NCBI GenBank assembly: GCA_016859345.1 | Contig: CM029124.1 | Coordinates: 22,764,980 to 22,828,979, forward strand | Origin: Istiophorus platypterus | Lineage: Eukaryota; Chordata; Actinopteri; Istiophoriformes; Istiophoridae | Direction: 5' to 3' | DNA: 64,000 bases | Shown: positions 35,911 through 47,465 of the stretch, piece after piece | Layout of the letters: each line of letters opens with the position of its first letter | How positions within the stretch are numbered: the stretch's first letter is position 1 | Translations under genes and position numbers: made by a program | Notes under the pieces: generated by a model | What the model was told of the DNA's origin: nothing | Seen by the model: only the letters and a program-made list of their open reading frames with translations | The model's database searches: none

Positions 35911-36550
35911 CAGTGGTGGAAAGTAATTAAGTGCATTTACTCAAATAGCATGCATACTGTAAGTACGACTTTGAGGTACAACAGTAGTACTTAACTAGAA
36001 CACTCCTCCTCATGCTTCTGCATTCTTCCTGACCTTACTTACTTTCTCCTCATTACGTTTAAAAGTGAAATTTTGTACACACTATATTTTAAGTTATTTT
36101 GGAATTTGCTACCTGTCAATTTTAGCTCCAAAGACTCCCTCTTCTGATTGGAGCATTTTCACACACAGCACAAATGTTTATTCATTTATTTTTTGCTGTA
36201 ATGTCAATATAATATATGTTGTGTATGTTCCTTATTTTTGAATACAAAACATATGAGCATCTTATAAAACACAGTAGAGTGAACTGCCCTGAGTAAAAGA
36301 ATATTTTCTCCATCTTGACCAGCTGCAACATTAAAAGGCTGCTGACATGTTTTTGCATTAGTATTAACATTACAATAATGTACTCTAAAACAATTTAGCA
36401 CATACATGTCAAAATGGGTAGTTCTACTTTTGATAGTTTAAGCATACTTTGTTACTAAAGTAATTTCTGAATGGAGACCTTTTACAAGAAATGGAGCATT
36501 TCTCATTGTTATACTGCTACTTTTATTTCAGTGAAGGATTCGAAGGATTT
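35911..36550. mobile_element. hAT-like non-autonomous DNA element
   Basis: The left end CAGTGGTGGAAAGTAATTAA continues as GTGCATTTACTCAAAT, the well-known start of an abundant fish element. Interior landmarks follow in the expected order: TTGAGGTACAACAGTAGTAC, TTGACCAGCTGCAACATTAA, GGCTGCTGACATG, CTACTTTTGATAGTTTAAG, then CTTTTATTTCAGTGAAGGAT at the right end. The outermost right bases (expected CTTCCACCACTG) have been lost. At about 640 bp it is nearly full length for this family. It has no transposase, so it would have relied on an autonomous relative. The superfamily is from memory of the repeat class. Confidence 0.82.
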
Positions 36551-37342
36551 AAACACGTTCACCCAAAGCTAATTGTCACCTTATGTATAATATAATGCAC
36601 TGTTATAGATGAAAACACAACGGTATTATATAGAGTAGCACCACCTCAACCCGCTGCTGTAAAATCCTGTATATATGCTAATGCAGTAAAAATCCAATAG
36701 TATACTGTTTATGAAATAATATAATATAAAAGGACCATTTCTCTTAACAAGTGTTTTTCTTTTCTTTTGAAATGAGTACATTTTGCTGATCATAATTCTG
36801 TTCTGAAGTCAAATTTTGAACAGGGCTTTAACAATATGGTAAAATATGTAAAACAAAAAAAAATCTGAAAAATGAATGGGCAATGATCGGAAATGAGGGA
36901 TGGGAAGAATTTAATTCCCCCATCTTCTTGCTAATTGTTTAGTTTAGCAGCAGTTTGAAATGTGTCTGAGTGTGTGAAGGCGTGTATGCCTGCAAGCCTG
37001 TGAGCAGTACCAGAGGGGACAGCATGAATTGTATCCAGCATCAACCATACACAAACTCACACTTCCAGTTTGCCTCTCTTCTGGTCTCGTGTTATAACTA
37101 CCTACGGTATAAGTTCGGACAGTCAAGGAAATCTAAAAGAGAGAAGTGTTGGGAGACAGAAGAGCGAGAAAGGAAAAGCAGAAACACAGTGAAGGGAGGA
37201 ATAAAAAGAAGAAGAGAAAGTTGTGGACAAAGAGCAGACTAGGCTACTGCTGCCTGTCATACTGTGTCACAGTCACTGGCACTGACTGTCCAACATAAAA
37301 TATTACTTGCAGCAGTGTTCAATTCCTCACAAATCCATATGT
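36551..37342. other. noncoding DNA, no gene seen
   Basis: AT-rich, then a purine-rich patch at 37.12-37.24 kb just before the TG array. Confidence 0.55.
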
Positions 37343-37397
37343 TTGTGTGTGTGTGTGTGCGCGTGTATGCGTGTGTGTGTGTGTGTGTGTGTGTGTA
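37343..37397. repeat. (TG)n microsatellite with GC interruptions
   Basis: TG/CG-type alternation with GCGCGTGT interruptions, a sequence prone to Z-DNA. It abuts the inverted-repeat element to its right. Confidence 0.95.
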
Positions 37398-37401
37398 TAC
37401 G

Positions 37402-37649
37402 TACTTCTATCCGTGTGAGGACTAGTTTGAGTTTTAGACCTTTGGAGTAAAAAAAAACAAAAACAAAAAAATTGCCTGTCCTTAAAACTTTAAAGTGCTG
37501 TTGGTGGGATCAGACCTAGTTTTAGGGTTCAGGTTAGAATGAGGTTCAGGTCAGCGTTGGGGATAGGCATTCATTTGTGATAGTTGATGTTATGGTAAGG
37601 GGCTAGGGAGTGCACTATGTCAATGAGTGTCCTCACAAAGATAGAAGTA
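37402..37649. mobile_element. short inverted-repeat element next to GT repeat
   Basis: The ends are 21 bp inverted repeats, 37402-37422 (TACTTCTATCCGTGTGAGGA..) and 37629-37649 (..CCTCACAAAGATAGAAGTA), with two mismatches. The interior has TTTTAGGGTTCAGGTTAG and GGTAAGGGGCTAGGGAGTGC, as in a very common fish repeat that is usually found beside GT/CA microsatellites. The element is 248 bp, non-coding and MITE-like. The adjacent TG tract fits that habit. Confidence 0.82.
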
Positions 37650-38675
37650 CAAGTAGGGCACCAGACAGGCAGGAGGGTAATTTGGTTTGGCACTAATGCA
37701 GGGCCAAAGATCCATGCTCGGGGTGGGAAAAATGTCTCTCTCACACACACAGTTTTTCCAGTGTAATTTAAATGAAAGCAGACGGTTCACAGAAGCTCTG
37801 CTACTTCACAGCGTCTCAGAGACCCTCTGTAAATGTTCACTTGGTAGACATGGCAACCTGACAGCGTGTGAGTGTGTGTGTGGGAGACTTTTTTAAGGCC
37901 CCTGCTGTACGTGTCCACACACTGCATTGCTTTTATTGTATGTAAGCATTGTATATAAAATGTACCTAATGTGTCGTTCAAACTATGAGTGCTTGTGTGT
38001 GAGCACTTGTATGTGTTTCTGAGTATGCATGCACATAGATAATGCTTGTATGAGCATTTTTATATATACAGTAAATAGCCATTTTTCTGTGTCTGATATA
38101 CACATGTAGTTATTTGTATGTGTGTGTATGTCTGAGCTTTTTATTTTGGGCAGTTGGCTGTGAGACGGCCTCACACCCTGTCACAGCTGCTCTTCATGCT
38201 CGTCTTCCACGCTTCCGCTCACACTACCAGTGGGGCGATTATACCCTCGCCACTGTCACCCTGTTTACACCTTACGCCGCCACCAATTACCAGGCTTTGA
38301 CACCCAGGCTGGGGGGAGTGTAGGTTGGTGGTGTGCTGGGGGGCAGATTCACACCCTTGGCCACACTGTCACAGCCTTACCTGTGAATAGATACACAAGC
38401 AGGAATGAGGCTAAGCAGGGAAAACACAGTTATGTTACACAAAAAGACAATATTCGTCAGTGCAATTACTTTACATGCAAGCAAATATTTTGATTATAAC
38501 AAGTTCAAAACAATATTATTATATAATAAAAAAGAGTCAGAGTTCAGTAAATGGCTTCACTATTTTTGGATTAAATATTTTAAATTGTTTCAACTTCTAT
38601 CAGATAGCCTGTCAAGAAATTTGCTACTATTCATCTTGCGCCATTGTCATTACAAACATTTTAGGTGTTAAATCA
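37650..38675. other. noncoding DNA, no gene seen
   Basis: A GC-richer stretch at 38.15-38.40 kb (GTGAGACGGCCTCACACC; CGCCGCCACC) could be conserved noncoding sequence. Otherwise it is unique. Confidence 0.45.
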
Positions 38676-38905
38676 AGGCCAACTGGACTTGGTTGCAATT
38701 TTTTTAAAGACATTTCACCTCTTATCCAAGAGGCTTCCTCAGTTCTGGCTGACTGGTGGGGAATCCCAGGTATATGACCTCTGGGGAGTTAACTCTTCCA
38801 AGATAACCATGATCTGGATGGATGAGAATCTCCACAGAAATCTATGCTACTGTTAGTATTTAGCCCAAAGCACTGTGCCACAGAGCTGTTAGCATGGCTT
38901 CAGGT
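38676..38905 (-). mobile_element. Penelope-type terminal module, single copy
   Basis: The + strand reads GGCCAACTGGACTTGGTTGC, then ACATTTCACCTCTTATCC, then AGAGGCTTCCTCAGTTCTGG and CTGACTGGTGGGGAATCCC. This is the reverse of the fish motif 'CACCAGTCAGTCAGAACTGAAGAAGC..GGATGAGAGGTGAAACG', which I recall from the terminal region of Penelope-like retroelements. No reverse transcriptase or GIY-YIG endonuclease is nearby, so it is an isolated end. The 38.86-38.91 kb tail (CACAGAGCTGTTAGCATGGC) is another frequent fish repeat motif. Confidence 0.6.
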
Positions 38906-39627
38906 CAACATACATACATACATTCAGAGGCCAGGGTTTAGCCTCTGATGCTGATTTTGATCTAATGTCCCTGGCCAGACAGAAAAAAAAAAAAAAATTA
39001 CATACTGTATTTTATGAAATGGACAAAATAATGTGATAAATATGCATAATATAATACAGTGCTCATCCCACCGTAAGCAGCACAAGGTAATTAGCTACAG
39101 AAACATGCAAGGACATTTGAATACATTAATTAACTTGTTTATTTAAATCAATTCTAGTTTTGTGCTTTTTTTTGGTGCTAAACTATTGTCATTTAAACAC
39201 CTCACTTTGTGTTGAAGGGATTATGCTTTTTGAGCTGGTAGAAGGCTTTTAATATGAAGCATCTGTGCAGGTTTTATTTAGACAGTAGCCTCACATCAAA
39301 TGAACAAAAAAGAGCAAAGTAAAACAAAGGACAGTAACAACAGTGTCCTCTATATGTGGAGTTTTGAAAATGACACGACTGTTATCCTGAATATCAACAT
39401 AAGACGAAGTTCTGAGTTTGCAATAACAGCAGTAGATCGGAAAACAATCGGAAGTGTTTAAAAATACACTTCTGTACCATATAAAAATGAGGATAATTTG
39501 TCAGCGGGACATGTCTCTTAAATAAGCATTGTTTAAATGCAGTTTAGACCCATATTTGAAAATTACTTTTCTAAAAGCGTTCTTTAAAACCTAAATAGCA
39601 ACTCTCTCACTCTCTTTCTCATCTCTC
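38906..39627. other. noncoding DNA, no gene seen
   Basis: AT-rich, with an A-run at 38983-38996. Confidence 0.55.
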
Positions 39628-39719
39628 GTGTGTGTGTTAGTGTGTGTGTGTGTGTGCGTGTGACTGTGACTGTGTGTGTGTGTGTGAGTGTGACTGTGTG
39701 TGTGTGTGTGTGTGTGTGT
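39628..39719. repeat. (TG)n microsatellite with TGAC interruptions
   Basis: TG array with three GTGACTGTG-type interruptions. A short CA tract lies opposite it at 39820-39840. Confidence 0.95.
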
Positions 39720-39976
39720 TTGTGGATGTTAAGGGGTGCTGCACAGAGAGGTGAGTGTGGTCTACTGTGTGATTGGGTGGGACAGAGGGCTTGGCCTGGA
39801 GCACAGCTATGATTAATGGACACACACACACAAACACACACCATCATCCGTCCTCTCTGGCCCACACTTGGATCATGTCTTTTTAACCCCTTTAACACAC
39901 TCACATAGACACACATACCATTCGCCATAGTCCTGTTTCAGCTAATGTTCCCTGCACACTGGCCCAGATGTTTGTG

Positions 39977-40155
<179 letters not shown>

Positions 40156-40254
40156 ATGAGCTGACCTGCTTGGTCCACCTGCTCTCCCCAGCTGGCCAGG
40201 CTGAGATAGAGTCGGATACCGTAAATATCTGGACAAGGCTCCGATGGGCTTTAC

Positions 40255-40700
40255 TTCACCTCCCTCATTCCTCTCTTCTCCTTTCTCCATTTCTGCCCTC
40301 TCTTCTCTTTCCATCTCACTTCACCTCCCTCCTTCCATCTTTTTCCTTTGTGCTTATCTCTATGATATCAACCCCTCTGCATCTCTCTATCTCCTCTCTC
40401 CTCATCCTTCATCTGACCTCCTTCTCATACCGTCCCCTCTCTTGTCCTCTCTTTTTTCTCTCATTCACCTCTCCCAGTTCCTTTCCCCCTCTTTAAAGTG
40501 CTTTCCTTTGTCTGTCTTCTTCTTTTCCACCTTTTTAACATATTCTTTACCTTCTTCCATTTTCTACTTTCCTTTCTTTTCATTGCCTTGCATCATTTCT
40601 CGTCTCCTTTTGATTATAGCGTTACATAATATCTTTCCTCTTACCTCATCTTTCTACATTCTCCCTTTCTTTCCATTTAATCTTTTCTTTGAGATTTTGA
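40255..40700. repeat. polypyrimidine (CT-rich) tract
   Basis: About 450 bases with strong C/T excess on the + strand and no clean period. The 154-183 codon frames across it, rich in Ser, Leu, Pro and Phe, reflect composition and not a protein. Confidence 0.85.
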
Positions 40701-41404
40701 GGCATTGATACTGTCTGAGTTTTTAAGTCTTGTCTCTTCTCCATTGGATGGAGAATGGACCATTTATAAAACCCTGCTGACAAACAGACAAGTGACCGCC
40801 AGTGGGGGGGTTGTACATGGGACCCTGGCTACAAAGGGGTATCTGGCATGCCTGGACTGTAATGCTGCAGATGCTAGCCTTTTACTACACAGAAGGAGAC
40901 CGATTTTCATGTGTCAGGTTGGAAGGCCTGGCACCATTGTCAAGCGCTTGACTTGTTATTGTGGATGGTTATTTTCAGAGTTAACAGCAAAGAAAAGACA
41001 ATCATTGCTGACAAGACTACGTGCAGCCCACATCACTTACCTGTCATCATGTTAACTTAATCAGAACTGATCAACTATTTGGATGCTTTTAGGGATAGCT
41101 GATTTGTTAAAAGTGGTGTGTTCTATTCAAGACAACATGCTGGTGCTTCATTTATGATGTAGCTTCTGTTGGTATATTTTTCTTGTTTAGTTTAGGATCT
41201 GTTTCATTGGTTAATCATGTAAATGAAAGTAGTTAGATATCAACAAGTATAATGTTAATACTGGACAGTTCAGCAGTTCAGCTTTTTGGCACTAGACATA
41301 AACAATAGACATAAATCCTGAGCTGCACAATGGTCAGATTTGAACATAATCCCTAGCAATACTTGGCTGATATGGTTAAGCTTTCCTCTCCCTTTCCTCC
41401 CTCA
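40701..41404. other. unexplained moderately complex DNA
   Basis: It has balanced composition and one 116-codon + frame with no domain that I recognise (GGVVHGTLATKGYLACLDC). No splice context or partner exon is apparent. It could be an old repeat or a conserved noncoding segment. Confidence 0.35.
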
Positions 41405-41560
41405 TTACCACCACTGATGTCCCCTTGAGCAAGGCCTTTAATCCAAACTGTTCCAGTGAAGCTGCTTAGTGGCCAGTTGGGGTTATACTGGGAAGCTTCC
41501 AGGTATGAATGTTTGTAACTGTGTATGTCTGGTCAGATAATTCCCATAAAAGAAGGGATG
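41405..41560 (+). mobile_element. SINE-like 3' fragment
   Basis: CACTGATGTCCCCTTGAGCA, AGGCC, then CAGTGAAGCTGCTTAGTGGC and GGGAAGCTTCCAGGTATGAA are the body landmarks of a fish tRNA-derived SINE, distinct from the 19.55 kb family. The tRNA-like head is missing. Confidence 0.55.
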
Positions 41561-44500
41561 GCTGTCTGTTAAACTTCCCTGAATAAAAAGGTTAAAAGTC
41601 ATAAGCAAAAGCGTTTTGGTTTTTTTTTTCGTAATTCAAATTTTCTTTTCCTCTCCTCCTAAATTAAAATGCTTAGTTACTCATAATTGTATTCTCAATT
41701 ATAGGATCCAGTTTGGCCAAAATGCTTTTGGTTTTTTAAAAAACTATCTAATGAGGTGTATTGTAAGTTGTTTTCTTCACACTCTGAAACCCATTGCAGC
41801 CCTTCCTAATATAATGCATTTTTCAACATACATCCTACGAAGACAAAAAAAAAAAAAGAAAAAGAAAAATAGACAAAACACAACTTATTTAAGTTAATGC
41901 TTGCATTATCAACACATACATACTGTTTCAGAGTGCCAAGACATGCATAAACTTCTTTTGTCATTTCATGACAGAGGTTGAGTGAGGTGTAAAAGATGTA
42001 CACTGAGGGAACTGCTTGTTTGGCTAGACCACGGACTCTACTGGGGCCCTGTCCCTGGCCAGTTTCAGGGAGATGTCTGTGCATTCCACAGATACATGAG
42101 GGATGCAAGGCTCCATGATTTAAACCCAAACTGTTGGCCTGATAGCTTGCTTGCAACCACATCTGCCATTGTAAGGTATTGTGTTTTTGTCAACTGATAA
42201 CCATTTTGTATATGGCATCATTTTGTAAGACTCATTCAGTGCACTGAAGATGGGCCATACTTTGTAGTAAATGTCATTTGTGGCCTTTGCGTTATCCACC
42301 AGATGGATGATGCCATTATCTCATCAAAGCAATTCCTTGCCATTGTATTTTCAGATGGCTTCATTGTAGACATCAGAATTATATGATCAGAAAATGTGCA
42401 ACTACTGCAAAGAGCTGTAGCCAGATTAGAGAAGAATTTCATAGACAGTTAGGAACTTACCCATGTTGAGATCAAGTATTGTCTCTTTGGTTCACATTGA
42501 AAAGGTGTTTTGCATCTTAACCGTGAGCTCCATCAGAGTGACTAGATCAGGTTTAGTTTGCTTTATGGACAGTGCTGCAGTTGGGCCATAGGTTATTGAA
42601 TCTGGAATCTATTAAAAAAAACTGTTCCTATTTTGAATATTTTTTGCAGGGATCTTTCTTTTTTATGTGGTGTTGTAGGGTCTAATTTTCCTCAGGGCAT
42701 CTACTTTTTCAGCTGGATGCTATGGGAGACTCACAAAGAAATGGCAGTGGTTGGTGAGTTTGCTTCAACTTTGTCTGCTGCAGAAGTGGGAGGTGGGGGT
42801 GTGGGACACACCATTTATTTCTCATGAACATCTGCCTCATCCTCCAGATAGTACACCTCTGCAATGCCATTCCGAGGTACCATGGCCTGTTTCACCTTGA
42901 TACTCTGTATCAAAGCCTGTGAAAGTCATTACTTTCATGCCTCTTTTCGGCTGGAGTGCAACAGTGAGGCCAGCACCAGAAATGTGATTTTCTTTAAATG
43001 ACTGAATGATAGTCTATGACTGAGTGACTGAATGATGAAGTTATGCCACTGATCAGTCAAATGTCGCATGACTAAGTGCTGAAGTTACACCATTGGTCAG
43101 CCAGCTGAGTGATGGAGTTGTCTTTAACATATGTGTATTTTAATATTGTCAGATGATGTGGTTGCAAAATAAAAATTTTAGCAGTGCAGAGCAGCAGCTT
43201 GGAAATCTATTGGAAGTGACTACTGGTTAACAGTATCTTTTTCATACTTGTTCATTCCTATTCACATTTTTTATGTTGTCTGACAACAGAAACAGAAAAA
43301 AAACATGTAAATGAAAACAGAGTTGGTGGAGATTCAGCTGTATTAAAATACTGTATATGTGAGCACAGACAATAGGAAAGAAGCAGACAGAAAAAGGGTG
43401 GCGCAGCCAATAGTCTTGTTCAAGTGTAGAAATGACTGATGCTGCACCCAGCACATAAAGTAAGTCTTAGAGCTCCAACACATCTTACAGTATGAAACTG
43501 TGTAAAAAAAAAAAAAAAAAAAAAAAGCAGTGCTAACTAGAATTAACAGCCATTACCGGTGTTTTCAATTGAAACACAGTATTATATTATCAGTCACAGT
43601 TCTGACTGTTCACAAATTTACACCTCCTATGAGCAAAAAACGGTGGGTTCCAAAAGTCTGAAACTTTTTGCCATTCAAGTGAATGGTTCGAGGACATGCA
43701 GTAGTATAATTCTTAAAATATCTTAGTAGACCCTTTCAAGAGTACACAATATGATAATACTATCTGTTAATTGAGGTGTTTTACTGATTTCCTTTTTTAG
43801 AAATCTGTTGAACGCATTTTCTTCCAGAGGTACGAGCAGGGAGCAAATTGATCTGGTCATGTAAGCTTTTGCACTAGTTAGATGAAACTGATAAATTCAA
43901 ATAAGGACAAACTATTGCAAGAAAAAAAAAAAAAAAACACAGACACAACTGTGACTGGTGGGATAAAGCAGGTTCATACTCCAGAACAGCTGAAAAAAAT
44001 AACCTTTTTTGTATTTGTGACGGAAAAAATCAGGCAAGTCCGGTAAAGCATATCAGCCTGCAATTTTAAGATGAAGCTGTCATTTAAAGAATGTCTTAGC
44101 AGTGACATTTTATTATTGCATTAATCATTCAACATGAAATAGCACTTTGAAAAAGCTGACATTTTTTAGTCATTTTAAAGTTACTAAAATATTACTGTGA
44201 AAGTATAAGTGAACTTTCATATATTGATGTTTTCCCCTTCTTTATTTCTCTTCCAACAAGTTCTAGCTTCAAGTGTTTTACTCTCTGATTTAAAGTAGTA
44301 ATCTATAAAATCCTAGTTGTGAGTTGATATATATTGAGTTGCACTGTTGTCATGGCACCTGACCCTTCGCCAAGCCCCGTCCCGTTAGTTACAGCTATCC
44401 AGTCTCCCAGAGCACATAAGCAGTTTACAGTGATAAGAGTGGCATATTTATCACTTAAAATTCTTGGTCAGGATTAAAACAATAGGTCTATGATTTTAGA

Positions 44501-45281
44501 CAAATGCGGGCTTCTCATTTCTTGCTGCTGAAAATCAGTGAGTTTCCCATGACTATCTAACTACTTAATGCTAATTATTATCCATTTATACCTGACTTGT
44601 TTTCAAATGAGATGTATTTAAAAGGGTTTTAATTATTTAATTGCTTTGCTACATAAATTAAATCAGGCTAAAAGACTGAAGCTAAAGCTACCAATACCAG
44701 GGCATTGGCTACACAATTTACATAGAAGTAATTCTGCTCTTGGGTTTACAGTTTAGGGAAGAGCACAAAAAAGTACTTTATGTATATGAAAAACTAAGGA
44801 TTATAACATTCATGGTTAGATGCACATATTGTAGATCTGCTTTTCTTACAATACGTTTAACAATGTTGATGAGTAAGAACATAAATACAGGTTTGTGCAG
44901 AGCTTCAGGAAAGCTATAGCTATTTTGGCTAAGCCGTACTATGATCAAATTAAAAAGAAAACTCATACTGGGAAGAAGTAATAGACTAATACTTAGGCTC
45001 AATCTGTCCTTGACCAAACTCACATTCCACGCTGCATACACCCTGCAAGAAGACACAAGCATTTAAATGGTGTCCCTATTTGAAAACACTTTCTGTTCTA
45101 AGAAACATAAATGAATAGGTCTCATATACAAATAGGTACATATACAGCAAGTAACTTATTTTTTCATTTATCCATTATTAATAAAAAAATGACCAATTAA
45201 ATTAAATTTTTATTGATGTGGTTCTAGTAATATATTTTCAAGTTTAACAGAAACCAGATTCAGAGCAAGAAAGTGAGAGGT

Positions 45282-45285
<4 letters not shown>
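41561..45285. other. gene-free interval with poly-A tracts
   Basis: Contents: A-runs at 41846-41858, 43504-43526 and 43921-43936, a stretch at 41.97-42.18 kb of balanced composition with no recognised homology, and AT-rich unique DNA. No gene is supported. Confidence 0.5.

Positions 45286-45315
<30 letters not shown>
45286..45315. repeat. (GA)n microsatellite
   Basis: Fifteen GA units, pure. Confidence 0.97.
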
Positions 45316-45317
<2 letters not shown>

Positions 45318-45639
45318 CAGACTTGCTAATGAATTCAGGTTTGACTCAGTAACAACTGACACAGTTAGGATCTGTGTGGGAGACCTGCGAGTGTATGTAT
45401 ATCTACAGTAGGTGAGTGTGTGTCACATACAACACTTCAGATGGCTGTACAGATCATAAGTACACACTTTCATACACACTTTGCAAATAAACAGCGGTGT
45501 GTGTGTGCGTGCTTGTGTGTCTGCATCAGTGTATGATTGCGCACACTTACGCCCGACTCTGTCCTCCCACCTCCACTCCATGGAACGTGTGTTGTACAGT
45601 ACAATGAGTGCCTACCAGTGTCTGCTCCGTGTGCCATTA

Positions 45640-45920
45640 TGCAAGGCAGGTGAAAGAGGTAAATTGGGCCGTTCCATCATGCGATGTGGGGAGGCCAGGC
45701 TGACATGCTGATCAGGTGTGCATGCATAATGGCCACCAAAAATAAGCTCTGTTTTGAATAATGCCCCCTATCTAAAAAAAGAGAAAGAATAGGAGAAGAA
45801 ATGCAACGGTCTGCTCTCGGTCCGGCTGGGATCTCATCCATCTTAACAATGAATGGAAATCAGAAACAGACTGCCACCGACTGGGGCCTCCACAGAGCCC
45901 ACTTACATCTCTTTCTCCCT
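45640..45920. promoter_or_regulatory. candidate conserved noncoding element
   Basis: Complex sequence holding AAATTGGGCCGTTCCATCAT, GCTGATCAGGTGTGCATGC (with an E-box-like CAGGTG), CATAATGGCC, CAACGGTCTGCTCTCGGTCC and CCACCGACTGG. CpG is retained and simple repeats are absent. It lies between GA and TA microsatellites. It looks like a vertebrate enhancer by composition; conservation is untested here. Confidence 0.38.
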
Positions 45921-45984
45921 ACTCTGTCTCTCTATTACACCTTAATACTTTGACCCCTTCCTCCCCTCTTCTCATCCACTCTCT

Positions 45985-45987
<3 letters not shown>

Positions 45988-46046
<59 letters not shown>
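45988..46046. repeat. (TA)n microsatellite
   Basis: About 29 pure TA units after a pyrimidine-rich lead. Confidence 0.98.
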
Positions 46047-46049
<3 letters not shown>

Positions 46050-46117
46050 ATTTTATTACCCCTTCTCTTTCTATCCCTCTGCTACAGTGATGTATAGGTA
46101 CAAATTTGTGGATAAAC

Positions 46118-46320
46118 TACACTATATGGCCAAAGCATACGGTTGCCCCCATGAGCGTAATAACTTGTTAGGATGCTCCATGGCAAAAAGTTGGCTGTTG
46201 GGCCCTTAATGACCACTGCCATCCTCTGGTCTCTGGGCAAATAAAGTACTGTACTACTTTGCTTACCCAAAAACCAACCAGCATCCTATGATGGATTCAC
46301 AGGAACTGACCCTGGGTTCT
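46118..46320. mobile_element. Tc1/mariner-type end fragment, family A
   Basis: TACACTATATGGCCAAAGCA is the terminal motif of a common fish Tc1-like family (TACACTATAT-GCCAAAAGTAT in consensus form). The interior to about 46320 contains CCAGCATCCTATGATGGATTCACAGG-like decayed sequence. No opposite end or transposase could be found. Confidence 0.6.
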
Positions 46321-46445
46321 TCTGTGAGTCAGTTCAATTCTGATAAGTTAATTAGACAACTTTTTTCCAGAAAATGCACCAAGTAAGCACTATAAATTAA
46401 AATTGAAAAAAGACTTTAAACTATATTTTGACATGGGGCCTTGTA

Positions 46446-46475
46446 CAGTACAGTGCAAAAGCATTAGGTAATAAT
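46446..46475. mobile_element. Tc1-like end fragment, family B
   Basis: ACAGTACAGTGCAAAAGCAT followed by TAGGTA matches the end of another fish Tc1-like family ('CAGTACTGTGCAAAAGTCTTAGGC'). Only the tip is present. Confidence 0.5.
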
Positions 46476-47047
46476 GCACGACCCACCTTCATGGATGGAT
46501 TACCAACTAGGCAACACCCTAGGGGTCCCTGAACATAGAGGCTCTGTTTTTACAAGGGTTGATGTGTCAAATTTTAGTTTTAAGACCTTAATTATTTCAG
46601 TATTGGGGTAATGGGGAGCTAACAAGGGTAAAACAGCTTCCTTTTGTCATAGAGTCCACTAGCAAGTTTATTTGGGTATGTTTACTCTAGTTATATTGTA
46701 CTTGGCTGATCAAAAACTAAGTGCCAACATGCTGAACCTTGTTCTGTTGAGGCCTTGAGGCACTTTCTCTCTTTGTGTCAAAGACCTATTTTTTAAAACA
46801 TAACTAAGAACTTTGACTGATAGTTCTGCCACTCATTTCATTTTAAACTGTATTTTTACCTGAGTCTGGTCTGGTTTAAGACAGAAACACTTCACAGTGT
46901 TTTTAGACAAAATGTTTATTTTTACACTTAAGAAAAATCCCATCTGTCACTGACCTTAACCACAGTGCTTTTGTTGCCTAAACCACAGACAGCACTATGG
47001 TGGTGACAAATGCAGTGCTTCATTCACTTAAAAAAATATTCAAACCA

Positions 47048-47147
47048 GCAATTATGTTTCCTATAAAACGTAACTGCTTTCTCATTGTATTTGTAAAGTA
47101 ATCTCTGGGAGACAGGGTTTCAAATTCAGCATTAAACTGATTTAAAT
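47048..47147. repeat. dispersed repeat, copy 1
   Basis: GCAATTATGTTTCCTATAAA...GGGAGACAGGGTTTCAAATT...GATTTAAAT. It shares ordered blocks with 48187-48270 in the same orientation. The family is unnamed by me. Confidence 0.65.
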
Positions 47148-47251
47148 TTCATAATTACAGGGTCTTGTGACATTTCTATATTAATATAACTGATTCGTGT
47201 TTATATTCATATGTGCCTCTCATATGAAGAGGACTCATAAGAGGTCATCAA

Positions 47252-47465
47252 CACACACTGCCAAAAGTATGCGGACACCTGAACATTACATCCATATAGT
47301 CCAAAACAATGGGTATTCATCTACTGCTATAAAAGCCTTGAAGCCTCTGGTTTCAGGCTCTCTACTAGATTTGGCTGAAAACCCAAAAGTGCTAGAAGAG
47401 AAAGCTGTGTGCAGGCCACAACAAACTGGGAAAAACAGGGATTTCTTTGTGGACTTAATAATTCA
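47252..47465 (-). mobile_element. Tc1-like transposon fragment, family C
   Basis: The left end CACACTGCCAAAAGTATGCG, then GACACCTGAACATTACATCC, is the terminal inverted repeat of a widespread fish Tc1-like family. It is followed by CATATAGTCCAAAACAATGG and CTGCTATAAAAGCCT, then, after deletions, GCAGGCCACAACAAACTGGG and TTCTTTGTGGACTTAAT, which correspond to the reversed 3' part of the transposase gene. The right two-thirds are missing. The transposase strand is minus. No intact frame remains. Confidence 0.8.

Noticed and set aside
41806..42162. 118-codon minus frame and the overlapping 71-codon plus frame (YWGPVPGQFQGDVCAFHRYM)
   Set aside because: The two frames overlap on opposite strands. 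No known domain can be recognised and no splice signals support an exon.
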